Below, piece after piece: positions 17,851 to 25,797 of a stretch of DNA of 64,000 bases; the stretch's first letter is position 1, and every line of letters begins with the position of its first letter. Location of the stretch: contig NZ_FAOZ01000005.1 in assembly GCF_001536285.1 (NCBI RefSeq), positions 447,259 through 511,258 on the forward strand, read 5' to 3'. The notes below the pieces were generated by a model. That model searched no databases and was not told the origin of the DNA. It saw nothing but the letters and a program-made list of their open reading frames with translations. The position numbers and the translations under genes were made by a program. The stretch comes from Parafrankia irregularis. Its GTDB lineage: Bacteria > Actinomycetota > Actinomycetes > Frankiales > Frankiaceae.

Positions 17851-17900
17851 GAAGGGCTGGGGGTTCTGGTCGTGCTTGCAACCAGAACCCCCAGCCCTTT
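17851..17900. terminator. Strong 19-bp hairpin terminator, member of the dispersed repeat family
   Basis: Arms 17852-17870 and 17881-17899 are perfect complements around a 10-base loop. The flanks (GAAGG at the start, CGGCAGTAACG after) match the layout of the repeat at 631-698. It lies 77 bp past the kinase stop. Confidence 0.85.
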
Positions 17901-17944
17901 CGCGGCAGTAACGCCAGCGGTGGTGGCCGCTCGAAGCCGCCGCT

Positions 17945-18008
17945 CGAAGATCTGAGGATCTTCGTCGTCCCGACGACCACAACCCTCAGATCTTGCCCGG
18001 CGGCAGCT
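17945..18008 (+). repeat. Dispersed hairpin repeat, copy D
   Basis: It contains nested stems: 17948-17957 with 17984-17993, and GTCGT/ACGAC at 17964-17977. It aligns over its length with copy A: GAAGATC, then GTCGTCC, GACGACCA, CCCTCA, CTTGC and CGGCA in the same order and spacing. It lies between the converging kinase genes, next to the hairpin at 17851. Confidence 0.75.
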
Positions 18009-18222
18009 CGAAGCCTGGATTCCGCTCAGCTCTTCGGACTCGCCCCAACGGGATCAGCGGCCCAGCCGCGCTGGGATGGACCGCGCGGTCAATCTCCGCC
18101 CACACCCGGCGCAGCTCCTCCCGCCGTCGAGGGGCCCGAGGACTACCCCGGTCACCACCTCACCCGGCACAGCAGACCCCTGCCACACAACTGCGCTACC
18201 GCGCGCAACGCGGGTGAGCGGG

Positions 18223-19956
18223 TCAGCCAACCCAGTCTGCGGGCAGCGATGACGGCCACCCCTGCGCCGGCTCGGCTGCTGCCCGCGGGCCCGGCGGAGC
18301 CGGGGGTACGGCAGGCAGCCGGGCGGAGGACGGCTTGGGGAAGTTCGCCGGCGTCGGGGTCGGTACCTGAGAGCCCGCGCCGCTGCCGGAAGGGCCACCC
18401 CGGGGCCGGAGCAGGGCTCCGGAGCCCGCGGGCAGGGCCGGCGGATCGGGCAGATCACCCCGGGTGCGCAGACTGCGCGGGAGAGGCATCGGAACCGGCA
18501 TGGGAGCTGGCTCCGCGGCCCCCGTGGCGGCGGCCGGCGAGGCTGCCCACAGATCGACCTCGACGATGATCTCGCCGTTCTCCGAGGACATCCGAAGACG
18601 GCCACCGTGCACCTCGACCAGGCGCCGCACCACGTAGAGCCCCATCCCGGCGCCGTCGGTCTGGCGGGTAGCCGTCCCGTCCCGCTGGGTGAACGGCTCG
18701 AAGAGCTGGCGGATTGTCGCCGGATCGAGGTCCGGCCCGGGGTTGCGCACCCGGAGCACCACCTCGTCGCCGACCCGGCCCGCGATGAGCCGCACCGGCG
18801 CGCCCGGCCAGGAGTGCACGAGCGCGTTGTCCACCAGGTTCGCGACGACCTGGTGGAGGGCCTGGCGGGCCATCCGCACGGAGAGCTGGGGCGGCAGGTC
18901 CACGGTGACGCTGTTGCCGGCATAGGTCAGGCCGGCGATGACGTCCCGGACCACCTCGGGTAGGTCGGCGACGGTGTTGTCGTCGGTTCCGGTGGCGGTC
19001 GCCGCCGTCAGCATGTTCTCCAGCAGCCTGGACAGGCGGTCCGAGTAGGTGACGGCGGAGTCGAGCATCCCGTCGAGCTGGGCGTCGGAGAGGCGGTCGC
19101 GGCGGCGCCGGATGGTCAGCAGGGTGCCGCGGATTCCCGTCAGCGGCGTCCGGAACTCGTGGGAGACCGTCGCGACCAGGTCGCTGCGGATCCGGTCGGT
19201 CTCCTCCAGCCGGGCCATGAGGCTCTGCTGGCCCTCGTAGAGCTGCTGGCGGTAGTCCTCCTCCCGCCGGCGGGACTGCTCGTTGTAGTGCCAGAAGACC
19301 ATCTGGGCGCCGGCGAGGGCGCAGATGAAGCCGGCGTGCAGGCCGGCCAGCACCAGCGCGTTGTCCTCCATCCGCCCCGCGGCCTCGGCGGTGACGATGT
19401 CGCCGATCTCCAGGCTGGCCAGGAACACGAACGCGATCGCCAGCAGGTAGACGGTCCAGTCCTCGTAGAGGGCGATGAGCGCCACCACGACGAAGAAGTG
19501 GAAGTACATCGCGGTCTGGCCGTCGGAGAGATGCACGAAGACGACGGAGCAGCACAGCAGCCCCAGGCTCGCCGCGAGGGCCCGCACCCGGCGCATGCCG
19601 GGCACCAGCGCCGCACCGAACAGCAGCGCGGGCGGGCTGGCGGCCAGGACACCGTGTGGCAGGCTGTGGTCACGCCACAGGCCGTACACGACGATCGCCG
19701 GCAGGTGGAGGGCGAGCACCCAGCACATCAGGGAGTGGCGGGCGGCCCAGTCCTCCGTGGGCAGGCCCCGGCCCCGGGGGAACCAGGAGACCGGCCCACG
19801 GGACGTGGTGTCGACACCCGACGCGGCCAGCCCGGAATCCGCCGCGTGGTTCCGGGACGGCCGAGACTTCTCGGGTCGCCGGGCGGCGCGCCCTACATGG
19901 GCACTGCCGTGACGGCGGCGCGCCCGTGCGGGCATGGAGGGGCTGGCGGAGGACAT
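18223..19956 (-). CDS. Orphan membrane sensor histidine kinase
   Basis: 577 residues. A cytoplasmic N-terminus leads to about six hydrophobic segments (residues 75-245), then a coiled region. The HisKA H-box is VSHEFRTPLTG. The ATPase domain has NLVDNAL (N-box), NPGPDLD (G1) and GAGMGLYVV (G2). A Pro/Ala-rich tail of about 90 residues follows. No response regulator is adjacent, so its partner is encoded elsewhere. The signal is unknown; the sensor lies in the membrane, with no large extracellular domain visible. Confidence 0.88.
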   Translation of the reverse strand: MSSASPSMPARARRRHGSAHVGRAARRPEKSRPSRNHAADSGLAASGVDTTSRGPVSWFPRGRGLPTEDWAARHSLMCWVLALHLPAIVVYGLWRDHSLPHGVLAASPPALLFGAALVPGMRRVRALAASLGLLCCSVVFVHLSDGQTAMYFHFFVVVALIALYEDWTVYLLAIAFVFLASLEIGDIVTAEAAGRMEDNALVLAGLHAGFICALAGAQMVFWHYNEQSRRREEDYRQQLYEGQQSLMARLEETDRIRSDLVATVSHEFRTPLTGIRGTLLTIRRRRDRLSDAQLDGMLDSAVTYSDRLSRLLENMLTAATATGTDDNTVADLPEVVRDVIAGLTYAGNSVTVDLPPQLSVRMARQALHQVVANLVDNALVHSWPGAPVRLIAGRVGDEVVLRVRNPGPDLDPATIRQLFEPFTQRDGTATRQTDGAGMGLYVVRRLVEVHGGRLRMSSENGEIIVEVDLWAASPAAATGAAEPAPMPVPMPLPRSLRTRGDLPDPPALPAGSGALLRPRGGPSGSGAGSQVPTPTPANFPKPSSARLPAVPPAPPGPRAAAEPAQGWPSSLPADWVG

Positions 19957-20157
19957 CCGAGCAAGTTTCCCCCGTTCCGGTCCCGGAGCGCCATGGCTGG
20001 CACGGGTGGTGTCGTATGACGACTATGCCCAGCTTTGACTAGGCCATCCGCACCACCCGGTAAGGGGCTCAAAAGGGCATGGCGCAGATGCTGGCATTCC
20101 CGACAGGCTGTGGTCCGCGAGGTGGCCTCGCCGACGGCCGCCCGTGAAGGAGGACAC

Positions 20158-20427
20158 GTGCCCCCAGTGGCCCTGACTACCGCGACCGCGACCGCCCTCA
20201 TCACCCCGACAGCGCCGCAACCTGCGGTAAGTGGCGCCCAGAGCGGTGTCCGCGGGGCGTTGGCGCCCCGGCCCCTGCTGCGCCTCGTCGGCTCGGAGCA
20301 GGTCGACGGGTCCGAAGGGCCCGCGGAGGTCGTCCACGGCTGGGGTGGGCCGGTCACGTGCAACTGCCGGCCGTGCGCGATGGCCCGTCACCCAGCGTCC
20401 ATGCCTCGTCTCCGTGTCGTTGACTAG
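20158..20427 (+). CDS. Small hypothetical protein
   Basis: An 89-residue frame beginning with GTG, directly preceded by GAAGGAGGACAC, an excellent ribosome binding site. The product is rich in Ala, Thr and Pro at the N-terminus and has a Cys pair in TCNCRPCAMARHP near the C-terminus. I recognise no family. The strong start signal is the main argument that it is real; it could equally be chance in high-GC DNA. Confidence 0.35.
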   Translation: MPPVALTTATATALITPTAPQPAVSGAQSGVRGALAPRPLLRLVGSEQVDGSEGPAEVVHGWGGPVTCNCRPCAMARHPASMPRLRVVD

Positions 20428-20830
20428 GGCCGCGCCCAGGAACTAGTCCTCCACCACCACCTTCCGGTAGGTCGCCCCTCGCGGCGACCGGAGCCCGACC
20501 GGACCCGCCACCGACAACCAGACCACCCGGACCACCCCGGGGCGACCCGCAGCCTGCGCCGCGGCCGGCGCAGGCCAGCAAGGCCACCGCGGCCAGCCTG
20601 CCCGCCGCCACCACGCCACCACGCCACTGCCCTGCCGCCCTGCCGGCCTGGGAACGCCCCGCCACGCTCAGCAGACCTCCGCGTCCGTCGGGCGCTCGTC
20701 GAGGGCTCCGAGGCCTCCTCGGAGCCCTCGACGCGTTCCACGACAACGCGACAGAGAGACCGCGACAGAGAGAAGGAGACGTACGTCACTCCCCCGCGGC
20801 CGGTGTCGACGGCGACGCCTGGCGTCGACG
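20428..20830. other. Non-coding region downstream of the tRNA genes
   Basis: About 400 bases with no recognised gene. It is very C-rich in part (20490-20640). It includes a perfect 17-bp hairpin, listed separately, and a short ACAGAGAGA direct repeat around 20748-20776. Confidence 0.45.
20697..20733. terminator. Perfect 17-bp hairpin, possible terminator
   Basis: Arms 20697-20713 and 20717-20733 are exact complements with a 3-base loop. There is no T-run. It may be a second terminator behind the tRNA transcript, or the end of the small plus-strand frame that stops at 20427. Confidence 0.5.
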
Positions 20831-20867
20831 GAGAAAAAGAAAGGCGCCAACCCGAAGGTTGGCGCCT
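20831..20867 (-). terminator. Rho-independent terminator of the tRNA-Gln/tRNA-Glu transcript
   Basis: Eleven-base arms (20842-20852 and 20857-20867) with a CGAA loop. On the minus strand the stem is followed by TTTCTTTTTCTC. It lies 16 bases past the tRNA-Glu 3' end. Confidence 0.9.
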
Positions 20868-20882
20868 GATGTTCTTCAAATG

Positions 20883-20955
20883 TAGCCCCGACCGGATTCG
20901 AACCGGCGCTACCGCCTTGAGAGGGCGGCGTCCTAGGCCGCTAGACGACGGGGCC
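20883..20955 (-). tRNA. tRNA-Glu (anticodon CTC)
   Basis: 73 bases on the minus strand. The cloverleaf is complete: the anticodon loop reads CTCTCAA inside a CCGCC/GGCGG stem and the T-arm contains GGTTCGAATCC. Acceptor arms pair except for a G-T wobble at the first pair. CCA is not encoded. Confidence 0.95.
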
Positions 20956-21000
20956 AGAACCGTTCCTGCAATATACAGCATTTTCGTGCTTTTGGTGCAG

Positions 21001-21072
21001 CTGGGGTACCAGGACTCGAACCTAGACTAACGGAGCCAGAATCCGTTGGGCTGCCAATTACCCCATACCCCA
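21001..21072 (-). tRNA. tRNA-Gln (anticodon CTG)
   Basis: 72 bases on the minus strand. The acceptor stem is TGGGGTA/TACCCCA, the anticodon loop reads TTCTGGC, and the T-arm contains GGTTCGAGTCC. It lies 45 bases upstream of tRNA-Glu and probably shares its transcript. Confidence 0.95.
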
Positions 21073-21217
21073 AGGGGCCCTCGCGGGCTTTGCCTACTGT
21101 ACCCCATGCACGGCCCAGATCCGCGAGTGGGGGCCGGCGAAAGGCCGGCCAGTTCCAGAGACCGGCGTCCGGGGGTCGGGCCGGTCCAGGACCGCCGACC
21201 CCGCGGCACCCGAGAAG

Positions 21218-21994
21218 CTACCTGGCGGTCACCGGGTTCGTCAGGGTTCCGATGCCATCCACGGTGACGGCGACGGTTTGCCCTGCTTCCATCGGCCCCA
21301 CTCCGGCGGGAGTGCCGGTAAGCAGGACATCTCCCGGGAGCAACGTCATCGCGCGCGACATGAACGCGACCAGCGCCGGTACGTCATGCAGCAGGTGACT
21401 GGTCCGGGAGTTCTGCCGGACCTCGCCGTCCAGCGTCGTCCGCAGGGCCACGTCGGACGGATCGAGCTCGGTCTCGATCCAGGGCCCGAGCGGGCAGAAC
21501 GTGTCATGCCCCTTGGCCCGTGTCCACTGGCCGTCCGTCGCCTGCTCGTCCCTGGCGGTCACGTCGTTGGCGCAGGTGAATCCGAGCACGACGGACATCG
21601 CCCGCTCCACCGGGACGTCCCGGCAGAGCCGGCCGATCACGACGGCCAGCTCACCCTCGTAGTCCACCCGCCGGCTTTCGGCCGGCAGCATGACCGGGTC
21701 CCCCGGGCCGGCCACGCTGGTCGACGGCTTCAGGAACAGCACCGGGCTCGCCGGTGGCTCACCACCCATCTCCCTCGCGTGGTCCGCGTAGTTCTTGCCG
21801 ATGCACAGGATCTTGCTCGGCAGCACCGGAGCGAGCAGCCGGACCTCCGCCAGCGGACGCCGCACCCCGGTGAAGGTGAACGGAGCGAACGGATGCGGTG
21901 TGATCCCGGCTACAACCGCGGTCCCTTCCTCCGGTGACCCCTCGACCACTCCGAACGCCGGTTCCGATCCGTCTGTAAACCTCGCGATGCGCAC
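21218..21994 (-). CDS. Fumarylacetoacetate hydrolase family protein
   Basis: 258 residues. It has the two-part FAH layout: a short N-terminal region, then the catalytic domain with ILCIGKNYADHAREMG, the metal-binding DYEGELAVVIG, the RAKGHDTFCPLGPWI loop and LLTGTPAGVGPM. Members hydrolyse or decarboxylate 2-oxo acids such as acylpyruvates or oxaloacetate; the exact substrate cannot be told. In many actinobacteria such a gene lies near gltX and leuCD. Here it sits upstream of the two tRNA genes on the same strand. Confidence 0.93.
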   Translation of the reverse strand: MRIARFTDGSEPAFGVVEGSPEEGTAVVAGITPHPFAPFTFTGVRRPLAEVRLLAPVLPSKILCIGKNYADHAREMGGEPPASPVLFLKPSTSVAGPGDPVMLPAESRRVDYEGELAVVIGRLCRDVPVERAMSVVLGFTCANDVTARDEQATDGQWTRAKGHDTFCPLGPWIETELDPSDVALRTTLDGEVRQNSRTSHLLHDVPALVAFMSRAMTLLPGDVLLTGTPAGVGPMEAGQTVAVTVDGIGTLTNPVTAR

Positions 21995-22307
21995 TGGGCG
22001 ACCGTACCGATCCAGCTACGCGTCGGGGGCGTGGTGCGGCGCACCCAACCACCGACACTGCGCAGCCCTGACCCCGCCGGACCACAATCCGGCCACATCC
22101 GGCCGCGTCCGGCCGCGTCCGGCCGCCACTGACCACCTCTGACCATGACCGGCCCGCTCGGACCCCACCAGCCTCGTCGAGGCATCCGATTCGCCGGGGT
22201 GGCGAAAGGGCACCGAGAATCAGGCAGGATTGCCCCGTACGGGTCCGCGCCCCGGGTCGGGACAGCGGTGACCCATCACGGACCGGCCTCGATCTGGAAG
22301 GAGCACG
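21995..22307. other. Divergent intergenic region with CCGGCC repeats
   Basis: About 310 bases between the FAH-family gene and the small iron-sulfur-like gene. Four near-identical TCCGGCCGCG-type units occur at about 22084-22125. It probably holds promoters for both genes. Confidence 0.5.
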
Positions 22308-22574
22308 ATGACCGAGACTGACACCACTCCCGTCTACGACGTTGGCGCACCCGAGCCCAAGCCGATCGACGAGGAGCTCAGCGTCCAGCTTGGCCACCTC
22401 GCGGAGGACGCGATCCTTCGCGGCAAGCCCAACGGCGACGAGCGCTGCGACAACTGCCTGTACTACCTCGACACCGACAAGGACATCACCTACTGCTGGC
22501 ACCCGAAGCTGCGGATCCTGGTCGGCGGCGACTGGTGGTGCCAGTGGTGGGAGGAGATCCCGGAAGAGGACTGA
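22308..22574 (+). CDS. Small four-cysteine protein resembling a high-potential iron-sulfur protein
   Basis: 88 residues, acidic, with a strong ribosome binding site (GGAAGGAGC). Cys 47, 50, 63 and 78 are spaced C-x2-C-x12-C-x14-C, followed by QWW. Photosynthetic-bacterial HiPIPs bind a [4Fe-4S] cluster with nearly the same spacing (C-x2-C-x14-C-x13-C) and an aromatic just after the last Cys. The likeness is by eye only. Unlike HiPIPs, there is no signal peptide. It could be a cytoplasmic electron carrier or a zinc-binding protein. Its 3' end overlaps the opposite gene by 89 bp. Confidence 0.8.
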   Translation: MTETDTTPVYDVGAPEPKPIDEELSVQLGHLAEDAILRGKPNGDERCDNCLYYLDTDKDITYCWHPKLRILVGGDWWCQWWEEIPEED

Positions 22575-23352
22575 CCTTCCGGGAGGCGACGCCCCGGGGG
22601 TGCCGGACCGCCCCGACGCCCCCACCGGCGCCCCCGATGTTGTCGCTGGCGCCGGTCACAGGCCGGCGACCGGCCAGCCAGGGAGCAGGCAGGACGTCGA
22701 CGGCGGCGACCGCGACCAGGCTGCTCGCCTCGGCGAGCAGCTCCGCGACCTCCGGTTCCTGCCAGCCACGGTCCGCCGCGTGCGTCAGCTCCTCGGACTC
22801 GTGGTAGGCCGCCTCGACCAGCCATCCGCTCGCCGTGCAGGCCGACAGCAGGCCCAGCAGGTCCGGGCGGGCGTCAGGCAGCCGGCGGGCGAGTTGCCGC
22901 CGCAGCTCCCACAGCGCCGCCCAGTCGGCGGTCCGCCCCCAGGTGATCCGCACGTACCGCGCCCGCCCCAGCTCGGGGCGGCCTCCCTCCCCTGCCAGGC
23001 TCGCCTCGCCGACGAGTTGCACGTGCGGATGGTCGATCACGGCCACGGGGCGCAGCAACCCTCCGAAGGCCTCCCAGGTCGTGCCTTGCCAGAACTCGGC
23101 GCCATCCACATCGCCGGGGTCATGGAGGTCGAACAGGCCGACGAAGACACCGTCCCGTGACGTCCCGGTGGTGCAGGCCGCCAGCCCGGCGCCAGCTGGG
23201 CCGCCGCTCGGTGCACCTGAACCGCTCGGTGCACCTGAACCGCTCGACGCACCTGAGCCGCCCGGACCGCGCGAACCGCCGGCCCCTCGCTCCAGAGCAT
23301 CACGCAGTGCGCGTTTGTCCCGCACTCGGCCCCGGATCGCCCGCAGCACCAT
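22486..23352 (-). CDS. Hypothetical protein with central hexapeptide repeats
   Basis: About 288 residues; no family recognised. A basic N-terminus (MVLRAIRGRVRDKRALRDAL) leads into a Gly/Ser/Pro linker built from 18-bp repeats (23204-23257). A probable globular part follows (VFVGLFDLHDPGDVDGAEFWQGT; YVRITWGRTADWAALWELRRQLA). The C-terminus is a Ser/Arg/Pro tail that lies antisense to the preceding gene. The ATG at 23352 follows GGGGAGGTGGCG. The protein could end functionally before the tail; nothing indicates its role. Confidence 0.6.
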   Translation of the reverse strand: MVLRAIRGRVRDKRALRDALERGAGGSRGPGGSGASSGSGAPSGSGAPSGGPAGAGLAACTTGTSRDGVFVGLFDLHDPGDVDGAEFWQGTTWEAFGGLLRPVAVIDHPHVQLVGEASLAGEGGRPELGRARYVRITWGRTADWAALWELRRQLARRLPDARPDLLGLLSACTASGWLVEAAYHESEELTHAADRGWQEPEVAELLAEASSLVAVAAVDVLPAPWLAGRRPVTGASDNIGGAGGGVGAVRHPRGVASRKVSPLPGSPPTTGTTSRRRPGSAASGASSR

Positions 23353-23441
23353 CGCCACCTCCCCGTGACGGTGAGGTTACGGCGCCCAGTTACCCGCAGC
23401 CACCTGGAGACAGCGGAACGTACGCCTACCGCGGCTGGGGA

Positions 23442-25544
23442 TTACGGGGCCAACGACACGACCGGGAAGGGCAGCGTGCTCCCGTCGCCGCCGGTGCCGG
23501 CGGCTCCCGGAGCAGCGGCGGAGCTCGTGGCCGCCGAACCCGTGGCGGCCGAGCCCGGGTCCACCTGGGCGCACAGGGCCGTGATCACCTCGCCGAGACC
23601 GATCCGCGCATCGGCGGCGATCTCTCCCACCTGGATCGCGGCCGCGAGCCGGTCCAGGAAACGGGACAGCTCGACAGCGGCCTGCAGACCGCCATCGCCG
23701 TCCGGCAGGGTGGCGAGCAGGTCGTCCACGGCCGTCCGGGTGATGCGTCCGGTGTCGCGGTAGGTCTCCAGATGGCGCCGCAACCCGGCCAGCGTGGGCG
23801 GAGCACCGGTGAAGTCCGCGGGATCGAGGTCGGCGGCCCGGATCCGCGTCTCGGTGGAGGCACAGTCAGCACCGCCGGGCAGGACCCGCACCACGACGTC
23901 GAAGGGGCCGCGACCCGTCGCGCGGCCGATCGCCAGCCCGTCCACCCGCCCGAGCGAGACGACCTCGTCGCCGCTCGACACGGTCCGGGCGCTCGTCCCC
24001 GTGGCCACCGTCGCGCCCGTGCTGTCGAGCACCACGAGCTCGATGGTCACCGTCCGGCCGTCGGTGCCCCCGACCCGGCCGCGTACCTCCAACGACTCAT
24101 GGTCCGAGCCGGTCAGCACATCGCCGCCGACCCCGTCGACGCTGATCGATCCCTGGTCGATCACCGGCGTCAGGCAGCCCTCCCCCTCCGCGCCGGCCAG
24201 CGGCGTCAGCGCCGTGACCTCGAACGGCTGGTCGATCGGCAGGCCCTGCGCCCCCTGATCATCCGAGGTGTCGCCACCGGTCGCGTCGGCCGGTTCGGCG
24301 CCCAGGCCGCTCACGACCGTCGCGCCGACGGCGTACCAGGCCGCCCAGCCGAGGACGGAGCGGGTGTACGCCTCCGACGGGTTGTACGAGCGCACCGCGG
24401 TGAGCACGTTCTTCGGGATCCGCAGGTCGCCGGAGGCACAGAGCAGCTCCGCCGCGGCGAGCGTGGCGTCGTCGAGGTCGTTGGGGTCAGCACGTCCGTC
24501 CGCGTCGGCGTCCCGGCCGGCCCAGCGCCACATCGCCGGGGTGAACTGCATCGGGCCGACCGCCCGGTCGAGCTCACGATCACCGTCGAGCCAGCCGTCG
24601 TCGGTGTCGCGGATGTAGAACATGCCGGCCGAGCCGTCGAGCCGCGGGCCGACCACAGTGGGTGTGACCTGGCCGGTGACCGGGTCGATCGCCGCGCCCT
24701 TTCCGTGGCCTGACTCGATTGCGCCGATGCCTGCCAGCAGCGACCAGTGCAGGAAGCAGTCCGGCCGCTCGGCGTTCACCCGGTCGGCCGCGCTCGTGTA
24801 GGCGGCCAACGCCCGGGACGGGATCGTGGAGGCCTCGGCACTCGAACCGGGCGGAGTGGTCAGCGATTCGTTACGGACCGTCGAATCCGGCGCCGAACCA
24901 TCGTCCACCTCGTCGTTGTCGTCGGCGGCGACGTCGGACCCGGAGCGGGTCGCGGTACCGGCGGACGCCGTGAGCCCGTCACGCACCGGCAGCCGGATCT
25001 GCCCGGACGCGCCGACCACACCCGCCAGAGCCTCCACGGTCGCTCCGCCGAAGGCGGCCCCGTTGTCGGGCAGCACCTCGACCTGGTCGATCCGGCCGTT
25101 GACCGGCCCGTGCAGGCTGATCGGTGCGGCGGCGGGCGCGGGCGTGGCCACCGCGGTCACCGCGAGAGTGAGCACAGCCACCGCCAGCGGGAGCTTCAGC
25201 AGCGCACCCCAGGAGACGCGTGTCGCCTGGCCTTCGGCGCGTCGGCGTCGCCCACCGGGGGCGGCTGACGACGTCGGGCGGCGGGCCGCCACCTGGCCGC
25301 GTGCTGTCGCCGGCCTGCGGCGCCTCGACGGAGGATCGACCCACACCGCCTCGGCCGCGGCCCGCGACGACCGGTGTGCACCGGCCCGACGGCCCGCCGT
25401 GCCATGACCCGCCATGCCATGACCCGCAACGCCGCTACCTGCCGCGCCACGGACGGACCGGCGGCTCACAGCCGCCCCCACCGGCGGCTGCTGCTGCTGC
25501 TGGTCTGGCACTCCATGACCGGACACCGCGCCATGGCCGGACAC
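23442..25544 (-). CDS. Membrane-anchored lytic transglycosylase (MltB/SLT-like)
   Basis: About 700 residues. An Arg/Ala/His-rich cytoplasmic N-terminus of about 110 residues precedes one membrane helix (LPLAVAVLTLAVTAVATPA). A transglycosylase domain follows, with GIGAIESGHGKG (catalytic Glu), GPMQFTPAMWR, and a DADADGRADPNDLDD segment of calcium-binding look. The C-terminal third is a separate, unassigned domain. The enzyme would cleave peptidoglycan glycan strands outside the membrane. The exact start is uncertain because the N-terminus is low complexity. Confidence 0.85.
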   Translation of the reverse strand: MSGHGAVSGHGVPDQQQQQPPVGAAVSRRSVRGAAGSGVAGHGMAGHGTAGRRAGAHRSSRAAAEAVWVDPPSRRRRPATARGQVAARRPTSSAAPGGRRRRAEGQATRVSWGALLKLPLAVAVLTLAVTAVATPAPAAAPISLHGPVNGRIDQVEVLPDNGAAFGGATVEALAGVVGASGQIRLPVRDGLTASAGTATRSGSDVAADDNDEVDDGSAPDSTVRNESLTTPPGSSAEASTIPSRALAAYTSAADRVNAERPDCFLHWSLLAGIGAIESGHGKGAAIDPVTGQVTPTVVGPRLDGSAGMFYIRDTDDGWLDGDRELDRAVGPMQFTPAMWRWAGRDADADGRADPNDLDDATLAAAELLCASGDLRIPKNVLTAVRSYNPSEAYTRSVLGWAAWYAVGATVVSGLGAEPADATGGDTSDDQGAQGLPIDQPFEVTALTPLAGAEGEGCLTPVIDQGSISVDGVGGDVLTGSDHESLEVRGRVGGTDGRTVTIELVVLDSTGATVATGTSARTVSSGDEVVSLGRVDGLAIGRATGRGPFDVVVRVLPGGADCASTETRIRAADLDPADFTGAPPTLAGLRRHLETYRDTGRITRTAVDDLLATLPDGDGGLQAAVELSRFLDRLAAAIQVGEIAADARIGLGEVITALCAQVDPGSAATGSAATSSAAAPGAAGTGGDGSTLPFPVVSLAP

Positions 25545-25797
25545 CGCGACACCGCCGTCCCCTCTCCCCGGCTTGGTGACCGAGCTCGCGTCTCACCATC
25601 GCCTCGGACATCCAGGACACCGATATGCGGTGGATTTGCCGGATCGCCGGAAGCGTCGCGGTCAGCGTAACGGGCACCAAAGGATGGCCGCGCCGCGTTG
25701 GCACGAGCGGAGAAATCTTTGGCAGGACGGGCGGACGCCGCATAGGCGGCGTTGACGATGTTGATCTGGCGATGGGGGACACCGCCAGGCGACCGGA

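Noticed and set aside
20883..21072. tRNA genes as integration sites for a mobile element
   Set aside because: No integrase, excision gene or repeated tRNA 3' end was found on either side.
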